Below, piece after piece: positions 1-14,510 of a stretch of DNA of 64,000 nt. The notes below the pieces were generated by a model. That model was not told the DNA's origin. It saw only the letters and a program-made list of their open reading frames with translations, and made no database searches. This DNA comes from Pannonibacter phragmitetus_B (GTDB lineage Bacteria; Pseudomonadota; Alphaproteobacteria; Rhizobiales; Stappiaceae). Positions within the stretch are counted from its first letter, which is position 1. The number at the start of each line of letters is the position of its first letter. A program made the translations under genes and the position numbers. The stretch lies in NCBI RefSeq assembly GCF_050510895.1, contig NZ_JBNINT010000001.1, positions 4,154,001 to 4,218,000 on the forward strand. The letters run 5' to 3'.

Positions 1-1295
1 AGCAAGGCCAGCCTCGCATCGGTGTCTTTCTTGAAGATCCCCTGCAGGCCTTGCTGGCCTTTTTCGCTGCGGGCCGGGCCGGGGGCATTGCGCTGATGCT
101 CGACACCACATGGCCCGATGCGCTGCGCGATCAGATTCTGGCCGCCTCCGTTCCTGACCTTGTCATTGATGCTGCCGCTTTTCCGGCGCTGCTGGCAGGT
201 CCGGAGGACCGGAAGGCAACGGCGGGGGCGCCGCTGCCCTTTCCCGCGCCCGAAGATCTTTTCTATGCCGGCTTCACTTCCGGCTCCACTGGTGTACCCA
301 AGGGCTTTGCCCGTACCCACCGCTCCTGGACAGAGAGCTTCCGCCTGAGCGCAGCTGCATTTGGCACGTCACCTGAGGACAAGGTGCTGGTCTGCGGAGG
401 GCTTGTGCATTCACTGCATCTCTATGCGGCGGTTGAAGGGCTTTGTGCCGGCGCCAGCGTCGAGGTGATGCCGCGCTTTCAGCCGAAGGCCGTTGCCCGC
501 CGTCTGGCAGACGCCGGGATGACCATCCTTTACGCTACCCCCACCCAGTTGCAGCTGATCCTGCGTGATGTGGAGACCGCACCGGCCTTGCGGCTTGTCC
601 TGTCGAGCGGCGCCAAGCTGCAGCCAGAGGATCGGCAGATGCTCTCCCGCCATCTCCCCGGCGCGCGGACTTGTGAGTTCTACGGTGCCTCCGAGATGAG
701 TTTCATCTCCCTGCAGGATGGAACGGCCCCCGAAGCCTCGGTCGGCCGCCCCTTTCCGGGTGTGGATACCAGTATCCGCGATGCGCAGGGCCGCGTTCTG
801 CCTCCTGGTCAGGTTGGGCATCTGTGGGTGCGCAGCCCATTGTTGTTCGATCGTTATATCTGCGGCGGCGGCGAAGAAGTGCGCTGGCAGGATGGCTGGC
901 TGACCATCGGTGACCGGGGCTGGATCGATGAGGCGGGCTTTCTCTATCTCGCTGGCCGTGACAAGCGGATGATCAACAGTTCCGGGCTCAATATCTTTCC
1001 CGAAGAGGTGGAGAAGGTGCTGCGCGCCGTGCCCGGAGTGACTTCGGCCGCTGTTTTCGGTGTGCAGGACCGTCTGCGTGGACAAAAGCTGACCGCCGCC
1101 ATCTGGCCGGAACCGGAGGCTGCCGCCAGCCTCAAGGACGGCAGCATGCTGCGGCGGGCGGTGCTGACGGCCCTCGGCCGTGCCCGCTGTCCGCGTGTCT
1201 TTCTTCTGTTCGATGCCTTTCCCCTGACGCCCGGCGGCAAGACGGATCTTCCCGCGCTGGAAAATGCCGTTCAGGCCCGGCTGACCACAAGGTGA
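1..1295 (+). CDS. ANL-superfamily acyl-CoA synthetase / AMP-dependent ligase (5' end outside window)
   Basis: Probably activates a carboxylic acid to acyl-AMP and then acyl-CoA; the substrate is unknown. The frame is open from the first bases of the window without a start, so the N-terminus is cut off. Visible motifs are the P-loop FTSGSTGVPKG, the adenine-site EFYGASE, the hinge region GDRGW..AGRDKRMI, and the C-terminal TPGGKTD carrying the catalytic lysine, so the protein looks complete at its C-terminus. A thiolase-like gene starts 4 bp after the stop, so the two are almost certainly one operon. It could act in fatty-acid, aromatic-acid or polyketide-like metabolism; the sequence does not decide. 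Confidence 0.9.
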   Translation, partial: QGQPRIGVFLEDPLQALLAFFAAGRAGGIALMLDTTWPDALRDQILAASVPDLVIDAAAFPALLAGPEDRKATAGAPLPFPAPEDLFYAGFTSGSTGVPKGFARTHRSWTESFRLSAAAFGTSPEDKVLVCGGLVHSLHLYAAVEGLCAGASVEVMPRFQPKAVARRLADAGMTILYATPTQLQLILRDVETAPALRLVLSSGAKLQPEDRQMLSRHLPGARTCEFYGASEMSFISLQDGTAPEASVGRPFPGVDTSIRDAQGRVLPPGQVGHLWVRSPLLFDRYICGGGEEVRWQDGWLTIGDRGWIDEAGFLYLAGRDKRMINSSGLNIFPEEVEKVLRAVPGVTSAAVFGVQDRLRGQKLTAAIWPEPEAAASLKDGSMLRRAVLTALGRARCPRVFLLFDAFPLTPGGKTDLPALENAVQARLTTR

Positions 1296-1299
1296 GCGC

Positions 1300-2466
1300 A
1301 TGACTGGTTCAACGGCGCATGACCCCGTGATTGTAGCTGCCCGGCGGTCACCCGTGGCTCCGCGCGGTGGCGTCCTTGCGCGGCTGGATCTGGCGCAGCT
1401 GGGCGCTCCCGTCCTGAGGGCGGCCCTCATGGATGCCCGGGTTCCGGTGGAGGCGGTCGATGAGGTCATCCTGGGCAATGCCCTGGGGGCGGGCGGCAAT
1501 CCAGCCCGGCTGGTGGCCTTGGCCGCGGGCCTGCCGCAGACCGTCACGGCCATGACCGTGGACCGGCAGTGCTGTTCCGGCCTTGATGCGGTCATCCTGG
1601 CCGCCCGTGCCATCAGAGCGGGGGAGGCGGATGTTGTCATTGCCGGGGGTGTTGAAAGCTTCTCCCGCGCGCCGGTCCGCATGCACCGTCCGCTGCAGAA
1701 GGACGGCGTGCCTGTTCCCTATGACCGCCCGGCTTTTGCGCCGCCGTCATTTCCTGATCCCGATCCTGCGGAGGCGGCCGCCGCGCTGGCACTTCAGATG
1801 CAGATCACACGGGAGGAGCAGGAAGCCTATGCCCGCGCCAGCCATGCTGCCGCCTTGCGGGCGCGGGCCTCCGGGTATCTTGCAGCTGAGAGTGTGCCGC
1901 TGGCAGGGCTTGAGGCCGATGCCTTCACGCGTCCGCTTGATTCAAGCCTGCAGTCCCGCCTTCCTGTGCTCGCGGGCGAGAGCGTCTATGGGCTCACAGC
2001 ATCTACAATTGCCGTGGAGGCCGATGCGGCCGCACTCCTCGTGCTGATGAGCCGCAAGGAAGCGGAGCGCCGCGAATTGAAGACACTGGCTGACGTGGGG
2101 CAGGGCGTCATGACCGCAGGCGATCCGGCCAATCCGGCTGCGGGGGTGCATGAAGCGGCGCTGGAACTCTTCCGCCGCACTGGCGCGAGCCTCGAAGATA
2201 TCTCCGTCATGGAGCTGATGGAGGCCTTCGCCGTTCAGGCGATGGTCAGCCGTCACGCCCTTGGTCTTGGCTCTGGTGATCTGAGGGTCAATCTGGGTGG
2301 CGGCGCGCTGGCACGAGGTCATCCTATTGGCGCATCAGGCGCCATACTGGCCGTGCGGCTCGCCCATATCCTCGCCAGGGACCCAGCTAAGGAGACCGGA
2401 CTGGCTGCAATTGCCGCCGCCGGAGGGCTCGGAACGGCGTTATTTCTCCGGTCCACACGGGGCTGA
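1300..2466 (+). CDS. Thiolase-family protein with altered catalytic residues
   Basis: 388-residue thiolase-fold protein, close to the usual 390. The nucleophilic cysteine is present (RQCCSG, Cys91) and so is the histidine motif GHPIGASGA. The NEAF motif reads MEAF, and the C-terminal CxGG(G) motif reads AAAGGLG, so the asparagine and the second cysteine that normally activates the nucleophile are gone. The ATG follows the upstream ligase stop by 4 bp with a GGTGAG-type ribosome site inside the ligase end. Thiolases condense or cleave 3-ketoacyl-CoA. This one may be a degradative variant, a specialised transferase or a non-catalytic partner. Compare the canonical thiolase at 41858-43039. Confidence 0.85.
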   Translation: MTGSTAHDPVIVAARRSPVAPRGGVLARLDLAQLGAPVLRAALMDARVPVEAVDEVILGNALGAGGNPARLVALAAGLPQTVTAMTVDRQCCSGLDAVILAARAIRAGEADVVIAGGVESFSRAPVRMHRPLQKDGVPVPYDRPAFAPPSFPDPDPAEAAAALALQMQITREEQEAYARASHAAALRARASGYLAAESVPLAGLEADAFTRPLDSSLQSRLPVLAGESVYGLTASTIAVEADAAALLVLMSRKEAERRELKTLADVGQGVMTAGDPANPAAGVHEAALELFRRTGASLEDISVMELMEAFAVQAMVSRHALGLGSGDLRVNLGGGALARGHPIGASGAILAVRLAHILARDPAKETGLAAIAAAGGLGTALFLRSTRG

Positions 2467-2631
2467 GTGCGCCTGCGAAGAAATTTTCGCGTCGCGGCAA
2501 GTGCCTGTTGATAAACATTTTTCTTAATTTCGCGGCTGATTTCTGCGGCTTTTTGGGTCTGCTAAGCCAGCTTATCCACATGAAGGCCGCAAAAATAATC
2601 AGCGGCTGCAAAAAAATCGAACAGAAGGTTG

Positions 2632-2660
2632 TTGACGGGGGCAGGGGAGCTGCGTATAAG
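2632..2660 (+). promoter_or_regulatory. Ribosomal RNA operon promoter
   Basis: TTGACG at 2632-2637 and TATAAG at 2655-2660 are separated by exactly 17 bp, a near-consensus sigma-70-type promoter about 390 bp upstream of the 16S gene. The same -10 hexamer and spacing recur upstream of rpmI (36753-36781). Confidence 0.8.
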
Positions 2661-3052
2661 CCTGTTCATCGACGGCGGCAACGTCGCTGGCGACGGGGAC
2701 TTGTTCCCTAGATCTTCCCGACAGGGTGGCTTGATTGGCCGGATGAGAGTTCGGTTCGGGTTTCTTGTTGGGTAATGAACGCGCAAGTGTTCTGTTCTTT
2801 GACAATTAGGTATTTGAAGGAAGGGAAACGCGGCCGGCGTTAACGAGTGCGAACGGCGAGCTTGGAAACGAGTTTGCTTAGAAGCAATTGTTACAGACAG
2901 GTACGTTTCTTTTTCTGAAAGAAGCAAGGAAGACATTTTGATCGCAAGGTCGAGATGGTCTCTGTCGAGTTCGGTGTCCTGAGAAGGATGCTGGAACTTT
3001 GAGTGCTTTATGCAGCGATTGAGAATTGGTGCCTGTGATTGAACTTTTGTTT
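2661..3052 (+). other. rRNA operon leader
   Basis: Non-coding leader between the promoter and the 16S 5' end. TGTTCTTTGACA at 2793-2804 resembles the boxA antitermination element of rRNA leaders. No credible open frame is seen here; together with 2467-2631 this is the non-coding gap after the thiolase gene. Confidence 0.55.
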
Positions 3053-4540
<1,488 letters not shown>

Positions 4541-4811
4541 GAACCTTTTGTGTGATGTTCGCATCACCTGCTGGTTCACTTGGAACACAAGAGTGGACGA
4601 GATCACGTCCGCTCGCTTCAAAGGCGCTCTGTTAGCGCCGGCTTCGTTTCTCTTTCTTCAAGGATGATTGAGTGGTTCGCCACCTGTTCATAGCCTTTGG
4701 TCTGTGATGGAACTTTTGTTCCTGAGTGGAGCGAAGGCAAGGCCGACCGGCCGCCGCAACAGCCCGAACGCGAAAGCGTGAGGAATAGCGTTGTTGCGTG
4801 TTGACGGATAA

Positions 4812-4888
<77 letters not shown>

Positions 4889-5018
4889 AACCTTCGGTTC
4901 GGTGGTCTTCGCATCTTTTCTGTTTGTCCTCGAGCCTTCGGCTCTGCGGGCAAGCGGGGCCCTCGGCACGGGCAGGCGTAAGTCTGGTGTGTGAGGCTGA
5001 TGCGGAACAAGTCCAAAT

Positions 5019-5094
5019 GGGGACATAGCTCAGTTGGGAGAGCGCGTGCTTTGCAAGCATGAGGTCGTCGGTTCGATCCCGTCTGTCTCCACCA
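5019..5094 (+). tRNA. tRNA-Ala (TGC)
   Basis: 76-nt cloverleaf following tRNA-Ile in the spacer. The acceptor stem is GGGGACA/TGTCTCC, the anticodon loop CTTTGCAAG gives TGC, and CCA is encoded. The Ile-Ala pair in the spacer is the classical arrangement. The remaining spacer (5095-5411) shows no gene. Confidence 0.96.
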
Positions 5095-5412
5095 AATCTT
5101 CGATTTGGCGAAGCCAGCTGTTTTGAACTTTGTTCGGCTGGCGCTTTGACTGATCACTCAATGGTTGAGCGGCTTTTGCTGCTCCCTTTATCATCCTGAA
5201 GAAAATTAGGTTTGCCGGGTCTATATGGATCTGGCCTGTTCTTGACATCGTTGAAGAGAAGGTTCTTTCGGCTCTGGGGTTGTTCCTCAGGTGTTGCGAA
5301 AGCGATGGTTCCGCACTTGACCGCGCGGAACGTTGAAAGAGCCTCGAGAAACTGGTCTTAAAATCGATGACCTGTTCAAGCTGGTTTGCGCAAGCAAGCT
5401 GGTTTTTTGAAC

Positions 5413-5439
5413 ATGGAATGGACATCGATAATGAGAGTG

Positions 5440-5446
<7 letters not shown>
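5413..5446 (+). other. 23S processing stem, left arm
   Basis: Two blocks, 5413-5425 and 5430-5446, are perfect reverse complements of 8173-8185 and 8151-8167 beyond and at the other end of the 23S gene (13 and 17 bp), separated by a small internal bulge. This is the long duplex expected to be cut by RNase III to release pre-23S rRNA. Confidence 0.8.
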
Positions 5447-8150
<2,704 letters not shown>

Positions 8151-8158
<8 letters not shown>

Positions 8159-8185
8159 ACTCTCATTAATCAATGTCCATTCCAT
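8151..8185 (+). other. 23S processing stem, right arm
   Basis: Partner of 5413-5446; the perfect complementarity of both blocks (8151-8167 and 8173-8185) closes the 23S domain into a processing duplex. Confidence 0.8.
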
Positions 8186-8370
8186 TCTAAATCCCTCACG
8201 GGGCGCACGGCTTACGCCTGCCCCTCCGGAAGGGCGGCCTGACCGGCCGGCGCGCGTCGCGCTTGCGAACCATAGGTTCGTAACGTCCCTAACTACTCAG
8301 GGAAACACGCCAAAACACATCGATCAGCACTCGCTGAAACAAGACCAGTTCCTCATATCTGCGTTTCGCC

Positions 8371-8487
8371 GGCCTGGTGGCCCCAGCGGGGGCCAACACC
8401 CGATCCCATCCCGAACTCGGCCGTGAAACCCCCCAGCGCCAATGGTACTTTGTCTTAAGACACGGGAGAGTAGGTCGCTGCCAGGCC
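8371..8487 (+). rRNA. rrf: 5S ribosomal RNA
   Basis: 117 nt. The terminal helix is GGCCTGG (8371-8377) with CCAGGCC (8481-8487). The internal CCCGATCCCATCCCGAACTCGG block is the usual 5S loop B/C region (written here as CCCGATCCCATCC then CGAACTCGG). Located 212 bp after 23S. The ends are set by the helix. Confidence 0.95.
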
Positions 8488-8553
8488 TGCAAAACGCAGA
8501 TAAATAATCAATCTCTTCAACAAACCGCGGCAAAAACCGCCAAGACACCTCAA

Positions 8554-8630
<77 letters not shown>

Positions 8631-8632
8631 AA

Positions 8633-8674
8633 TCAAAAAAAACACAAAAAAAACCTCGCCAAAACACGGCGGGG
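8633..8674 (-). terminator. Rho-independent terminator, probably for dnaE2
   Basis: Read on the minus strand, CCCCGCC and GGCGAGG form a 7-bp stem (8654-8660 with 8668-8674, one G-T pair) followed by a long T-rich tract (8633-8653). It faces the dnaE2 operon, which ends 113 bp away. On the plus strand the hairpin lacks a U-tract, so it is not a convincing rRNA operon terminator. Confidence 0.65.
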
Positions 8675-8786
8675 ATATTCGCGTATGATACATAAACACA
8701 TAACAATAAGAACAAAACAGAAACAAAAACAAGCCAAAACACTGCGCAGCAGGCCAAAATACTCCGAAGGCACCTACACAACATAA

Positions 8787-11700
8787 TCAATGAAAATCAC
8801 GGCTCCGGAATAAAAGCCTGCCCTCATCTCGCAGATCCCGGGACCCAGATCCTCCCGCCACAAAACCAGAACAATCCGCCGTACTAGCCGTCCCGCCAAG
8901 GGCAGAAATCTCTCCCCCAAACCGGCCGAGACCAGAAAGCAGCGGTGAAAGATCTTCAATCAAATCCGCAATCAAATGAACAACCTCCCCAGATCGCTCA
9001 AGCCGCCCCATAACGCGTAAAAAACGACCACAAATAACAGAACGGCGAAATGCATCATAAATCTTGGGCCAGACCACCACATTGCTGACGCCGGTTTCAT
9101 CTTCAAGCGTCAGGAAGATGACGCCTGAGGCGGTCCCGGGGCGCTGGCGGGTGATGACGAGCCCAGCCACACTCACCTGCCGCAGATCCGGCCGTGTCAG
9201 CTGGTCATGGGGCGTCAGGCCCGGAAGTGCGGGGCGCAGCAGCTCCATCGGGTGGGCGCGCAAGGACAGGCGCAGCGCTGAGTAATCCTCCACCACTTCC
9301 TCTCCCAGCGACATGGAGGGGAGAGTAACCTCAGGCTCGTCAATCGCTTCCCCATCCATGCCGGAGAACAGCGGCAGGGTCCGGGCCTGACCCAGCGCCT
9401 TCACCTGCCACAGAGCGGTCCGGCGGGTAAGCCCAAAACAGCTCAGCGCATCGCCTTCCGCCAGCCGCTGCAGCACGTCGCCCTTGATGCCTGTCCGCTG
9501 CCAGATGGTCTCCACATCCGGATAGCCATTCCCCCGGTTCGCGGCGATGAGCCGGCAATCGGCCTCGCGCAGGCCCTTGATCTGGCGGAAGCCAAGACGC
9601 AAGGCCAGCGGGCCGTCGCTGCGCCGCTCCAGCGTATTGTCCCAGTCCGAATGATTGACGGAGATGGGACGTATCTCCACCCCATGCTCGCGTGCATCAC
9701 GCACGATCTGAGCCGGAGCATAGAAGCCCATCGGCTGGGCGTTGAGCAGGGCGCAGGCGAAAATGGCCGGATGGTGGCATTTCATCCATGCGGAGGTATA
9801 GACCAGCCGGGCAAAGCTCGCCGCATGGCTTTCAGGAAAACCATATTCGCCAAAGCCTTCGATCTGGCTGAAGCAGCGTTCGGCGAACTCCGGGCTGTAG
9901 CCATTGGCCAGCATGCCGGAGATGAATTTGTCCCGGAATGTATGGATCGTCCCCATGCGTTTGAAAGTGGCAAGGCTGCGGCGCAGGCTGTCGGCCTCGC
10001 CGGGGGAAAAGCCTGCCGCAACCACGGCGATCTGCAGCGCCTGTTCCTGAAACAGCGGCACGCCCAGCGTCTTGCCCAGCACGCCCCTGAGTGCTTCGGA
10101 CGGGTACTCCACCTTCTCCTTGCCTCTGCGGCGGTTGATGTAAGGATGCACCATGCCGCCCTGGATCGGGCCAGGCCGGACGATGGCGACCTCAATCACC
10201 AGATCATAGAAGACACGCGGGCGCATGCGCGGCAGAAAGTTCATCTGCGCCCGGCTTTCGACCTGGAAGACGCCGATGGCATCTGCCCTGCATAACATGT
10301 CATAGACCGCCGGATCCTCCTCCGGCACGCTGGCCAGCGTCAGTGTTTTCCGCTCGTGCAGAGCGAGAAGCTCGAAACCCTTGCGCAGGCAGGTCAGCAT
10401 GCCGAGCGCCAGCACATCGACCTTGAGGATACCAAGGGCGTCGATGTCATCCTTGTCCCACTCGATGACGGTGCGGCCCTCCATCGCAGCATTTTCGATG
10501 GGACAAAGCTCGTCGAGCCGGTCGCGGGTGATGACGAAGCCGCCCACATGCTGGGACAGATGGCGCGGAAAGCCGATAATTTCGGCAATCAGCTCCAGCG
10601 TTATGGCAAGGCGGGGCTCTGACGGGTCCAGCCCGATCTCGCGCAGACGCGCCGGATCCGGCGGGCCGCTGGACCAGCCCCAGCTCTGCCCGGCGATTGC
10701 GGCCAGCACATCCTGGGACAGGCCCATGACCTTGCCCACCTCGCGGATGGCGGCGCGGGAGCGGAAATGGATGACGGTGGCGGTCAGCCCGGTGCGGTGG
10801 CGGCCATAGCGCTCGTAAATGTGCTGGATCACCTCCTCGCGCCGCTCGTGCTCGAAATCAACGTCGATATCCGGCGGCTCGCCGCGTTCTGCAGAGATGA
10901 AGCGTTCGAACACCATCAAGGTGGTGCCGGGTTTCACCTCGGTGATGCCAAGCACATAGCAGACGATGGAATTGGCGGCCGAGCCCCGCCCCTGGCACAG
11001 GATGCTCCGGCTGCGGGCGAACTGCACGATGTCATGCACGGTGAGGAAATAGGGCGCATAGGCCTTGAGGCGGATGAGTGCCAGTTCCTTTTCCACCTTG
11101 GCCAATGTGTCCGCATCCGCGCCATCGGGAAAGCGCTCGCGGCTTTCGAGGCCCGCCCGCACCAGCCGCTCCAGCCGGGCTTGCGCATCCTCCCCGCCGC
11201 TCACTTCCTCAGGGTATTGGTAGCTGAGATCGTCCAGCGAGAACGCACAGCGGCCGGCAATCTCCAGCGTACGGCGGAGGGCTGCCGGATGGCGGGGGAA
11301 AAGGCGAGCCATGCCGGCACCGTCTTTCAGCCGCCGCTCGCCATTGGCCAGGGCACGGCGGCCGAGGGTGGCAATGGTGCATCCCTCGCGCAGGCAGGTC
11401 AGCACATCGGCAAGTGCCCGGCGGCCGGCCCGGTGCATGAGCACATCACCAACGGCGACCAAGGGAGCGGCCGTGGCCATCGACAGACGGTAGAGCGCAT
11501 CGAAGCGGGCCTGATCCTGCCCGTCATAACGGGGAGCTGCGCCGGTGTAGACATGGCCTGGGAAATGCTGAGCCAGCCGGTTCAGCACGGCTTTCACTTC
11601 CCGTGCGGTCTCGGGCTTCACGGCCAGAAGATCCGGCGGCAGAGTGATGAGGATGAGGCCGTTGCCCCATTCCATCAGATCGGCAAGATGCAGGGTGCAG

Positions 11701-12280
11701 CTGCCCTTGATGGCGCGGCGTTTGCCAAGGGTCAGCAGGCGCGACAGCCGGGCATAGGCTGCCTTGTCTACCGGCAGGGCCACAAATTCCACCGGGCAGT
11801 CTTCCAGCACAAGGCGTGATCCGACGATCAGCTTCGGCAGGGTGGGGCAGCTGGGCTTTGGCGCGGCTTGACCCTGTTCTGCGGCACGCTGGAAGCCAGT
11901 GCCTGCATATCCTGCTTTCCGGCGTCCTGCCGGCTTGACGGATCAAGGCGCCGGTGGGAGCGGACGGGCGGATGCGGACGGCCTGTCATGGGATGCAGCG
12001 GTGGTTCACCTGGTTTTTCCGGCGCTGGTTGTGCCGTCTGGGCCGCCTCTGGTGCGTCTGTCTTTTCCTCCAGTTGCCGCCGCAGCTCGCGCAGGGCCAC
12101 ATGGGCGCGCACCACGCCTGCAAGGCTGTTGCGGTCGGTGATGGCAATCGCCTGCAGCCCCAGTTCCGCTGCCCGCAACACCAGCTCCTCGGGGTGTGAT
12201 GCTCCAGTCAGGAAGGTGAAGTTGCTGGTGACGCAAAGCTCGGCATAACTCTGTTCCAGCATGTCAGGCAAACTCGCCAT
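8787..12280 (-). CDS. dnaE2: Error-prone DNA polymerase DnaE2 (one apparent frameshift)
   Basis: Catalytic subunit of the ImuA-ImuB-DnaE2 mutasome for SOS translesion synthesis. The N-terminal PHP part (YAELCVTSNFTFL..GASHPEEL) lies in one frame from ATG 12280 to about 11830. The rest is in another frame and carries the polymerase motifs GRGSAANS, PDIDVDFEH and LKVDVLALGM with its catalytic aspartates, plus a C-terminal OB region. Adding one G to the run at 11844-11847 joins them (..PAAPTLPKLIVGSRL..) to about 1164 residues, normal for the family. A Pro/Ala-rich insert of roughly 75 residues precedes PKLIVG, longer than usual. The start overlaps the imuB end by 17 bp. The frameshift is more likely a sequence error than decay. 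Confidence 0.92.
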
Positions 12281-13744
12281 GGACGTACCATCCCGGATTC
12301 TGGGGCGTGTTGAACAGCCAGAGGCGCCGGCCCTCGCGGGTTTCGACGAACCAGTAATCGCGCATGCCCCGGCGCCACGCGGGATCATCCTGCCACCATT
12401 CCGGCAGCAGGCGCTCCGGCCCGGAGGCGCGGCCAAGGGTGAAACGCATGCGCCGCCAGGAGAACCGGGCAGGGGGCGTCGGCCCTTGCGCGCTCAGCGG
12501 TTCGGGCGGAAACAGGGTGAGCGGGCGGCGTGGGCCGCTCTGGAGAAACGGTTCTGGCTGGCTGAAGGCGGCGGGTGCAGCCAGATAGCTGCGCTCGGGA
12601 ATGTGGCTGTCTGCTGGCAGGTGGCGGCGCACGGCATCAAAGCCCAGCCGGTTACCGATACGGGTGATGAGATCGGCAAGCTTTCCTCCGCTTCGCCTTC
12701 GCCGGCACTCGTCAGCTGCTGCGGCTGCATCTCTTCCACGATGCTGACGGTCATGCGCAACTGGTCAAAGCCGAAGCCGGCATCCACCTTCTCGATCGTG
12801 CGGGCAAACAGGCGGGTGATGGCCACAGGGTCACGCATGGGCCGGGCAAGGCCCACATCCAATTGCGCCAGATCTCCGTCCACCCGCCGCAGCTCCACAT
12901 GCAGCCGCCGGGCGCCGAGGTTGCTGGACGCCAGCTTTTCGCACAATCGTTCCAGCAGGCGGGTGAGGCCAGCCATCACGTCATCGACAAGGCCCACCGG
13001 CTCGGGCAGGGTCATGCGGGCGCCGAAATGCGGCGGTGGGCCGTCGGGAGAGACGGGCTCTCCGGCAAGGCCGAGCGCCTGATCCAGCCGCAGCATCAGC
13101 GAAGCGCCGAAACGGCGTGCCAGCGGCGCACGGGGCACCTGCGTGAGGTCGCGGATGGTGCGCAGGCCCATTCGTTGCAGGCCGTTTGCCGTCTCTGCAT
13201 CAATTCGCAAGGCTGAGGAAGGCAGCGCACCAATGGTTGCCAGCGCCTCACCCGGCTGGGCAATGCCGCCGCCATGGCGCGAGAGTGCATAGGCCGCCCC
13301 GCGCGTTCCCGCGATGGCGGCGGCGGCGGTCAGCCCGGCGCGGTTAAGGCGGTCATGGAGATCGGCAAGCAGTCCTTCCTCTCCGCCGAAAAGATGTGGC
13401 ACGCCGGTGATGTCGGCCACCAGCCCGTCGGGGCCATCGCGCCCCACCATGGGCCCATAGCGCCCAGCCCAGCGGCCAAGGGCGGCCAGAAATTGCCGTT
13501 CTCCGGGAAGATCCGCCGGTTCGCTGACAAGCTGCGGGCACAGGGCTCTTGCGTCGGCAAGGCTCATGCCCCGGCGCAGGCCATGTGCCTGTGCCGCCCT
13601 GTTCAGGCAGTGGATATGCTCGCTGTTGCTGCGGTTGAGGATGATGGCAAAAGGCCCCTCATGAGGCCGCAGCCGCAGAACCTGGTCGCTCGCCAGTCTG
13701 GGAAACCAGATGCACAACACCCGCCGTGCCAGAGCTCTTGTCAT
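12264..13744 (-). CDS. imuB: ImuB, Y-family polymerase-like mutasome hub (one apparent frameshift)
   Basis: Inactive Y-family homologue that bridges DnaE2 and the beta clamp. The first about 350 residues (CIWFPRLASDQVLRLRP.., thumb motif LRTIRDLTQVPRAPLARRFG) are in one frame. The conserved C-terminal domain (RRPLTLFPPEP.., FSWRRMRFTLGRASGPERL, EWW, RDYWFVETREGRRLWLF, GWYVHGEFA) continues in another frame after about 12684. One missing base near 12682-12690 would restore ..LADLITRIGNRLGFDAVRRHL.. and give 493 residues. It overlaps imuA upstream and dnaE2 downstream, so it belongs to one operon. Unlike most other frameshifts here, the repair point is not clearly a G/C run. Confidence 0.88.
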
Positions 13745-14276
13745 TGAGGCGCACCACCCAATTGCCGTTTGTTCCTCTTTTGTTCTTTATAAGTGACCAG
13801 CTTTGAAGAGTCGAGTCCACCTCGTCCCACAGGGGTACACAGTGCCAGCGGGTTTCGCAGGCGTTGCTGCCGCCCTCCTGTCCGGTGACCAGAAAGCCCA
13901 GCGTGCCGCCAGCCTCGGCCGCCAGCTGAAGGCGCCGGCCTTGCGTCAGTGTCAGGGGCTTTTCCGTCAGGGTAATGACCGCATGAACCGCGCCGGAGCG
14001 CAGGGCCTCCTCCATGCTCCACAGCTGATCGGTCTGCGTGGGAGCGAGTACCGTGATGAGGCGGCTGGGATCAATCAATGACGCAGCTCCGGCGGGCATC
14101 AAGCCATCGCACAGATGCGTGGGCACGATCAGCAGAACGGCCCTGTCCGCGCCCTTGTCCTCCCGCGGCTGCGCCGCCTGCAGCAGTGCAAAGGCTAATG
14201 CTGCCGGGCCGGAAGCTTCATGCACGCGGGCCGGGGCCAGAACGGGAAGGGAGGCTGACGGACTGTTACTCATCAT
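13659..14276 (-). CDS. imuA: ImuA-like protein of the mutasome operon
   Basis: About 205 residues from the ATG ATG pair at 14271-14276, beginning SNSPSASLPVLAPARVHEAS. It shows the RecA-like layout of alphaproteobacterial ImuA (ALAFALLQAA.., LLIVPTHLCDGLMPAG.., RLQLAAEAGGTLGFLVTGQ, ETRWHCVPLWDEVDS) without an obvious Walker A motif. ImuA supports damage-induced mutagenesis together with ImuB and DnaE2. Its 3' end overlaps the imuB start by 86 bp, longer than typical but consistent with translational coupling. I see no full LexA box of the alphaproteobacterial GTTC-N7-GTTC type upstream; GTTCACGTTTTAC on the minus strand at 14291-14303 is at best a half site. Confidence 0.85.
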   Translation of the reverse strand: MMSNSPSASLPVLAPARVHEASGPAALAFALLQAAQPREDKGADRAVLLIVPTHLCDGLMPAGAASLIDPSRLITVLAPTQTDQLWSMEEALRSGAVHAVITLTEKPLTLTQGRRLQLAAEAGGTLGFLVTGQEGGSNACETRWHCVPLWDEVDSTLQSWSLIKNKRGTNGNWVVRLNDKSSGTAGVVHLVSQTGERPGSAAAAS

Positions 14277-14455
14277 TTGGCATAATTGGGGTAAAACGTG
14301 AACATAGCCACCTATAGCCTGAAAGCGGTGACGAGTCTCCCTGTTGAATCTGGCAAGGTTTTGCCTGCAGCCCGATGCCCGGAACTGTTTGATCCGAGAG
14401 CGGGAAAAAGTCCGCACGAGTGGGTCTGATGCTCCTGGTCTGTGCGTCAGCAGAT

Positions 14456-14510
14456 GGGCCAGCCCGGATAGGCTGGCTCAGACTGGCCAACTCAGACCGG
14501 CCAGCCCAGA
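14456..14510. repeat. Imperfect short repeats at the vapC 3' end
   Basis: GGCCAGCCCGGA (14457-14468) recurs as GGCCAGCCCAGA (14499-14510), and CTCAGACTGGCC recurs as CTCAGACCGGCC. GCCAGCC..GGCTGGC also forms a small hairpin. The block lies between imuA and vapC and overlaps the vapC stop. No T-tract follows, so terminator function is uncertain. Confidence 0.5.

Noticed and set aside
8633..8674. Terminator of the rRNA operon on the plus strand
   Set aside because: The hairpin is preceded, not followed, by the T/A tract in that direction; it fits the opposing dnaE2 operon.
8787..11810. Treating the large downstream part of dnaE2 as a separate shorter polymerase gene
   Set aside because: The PHP-encoding segment lies directly upstream, and a single-base correction joins both into one normal-length protein.
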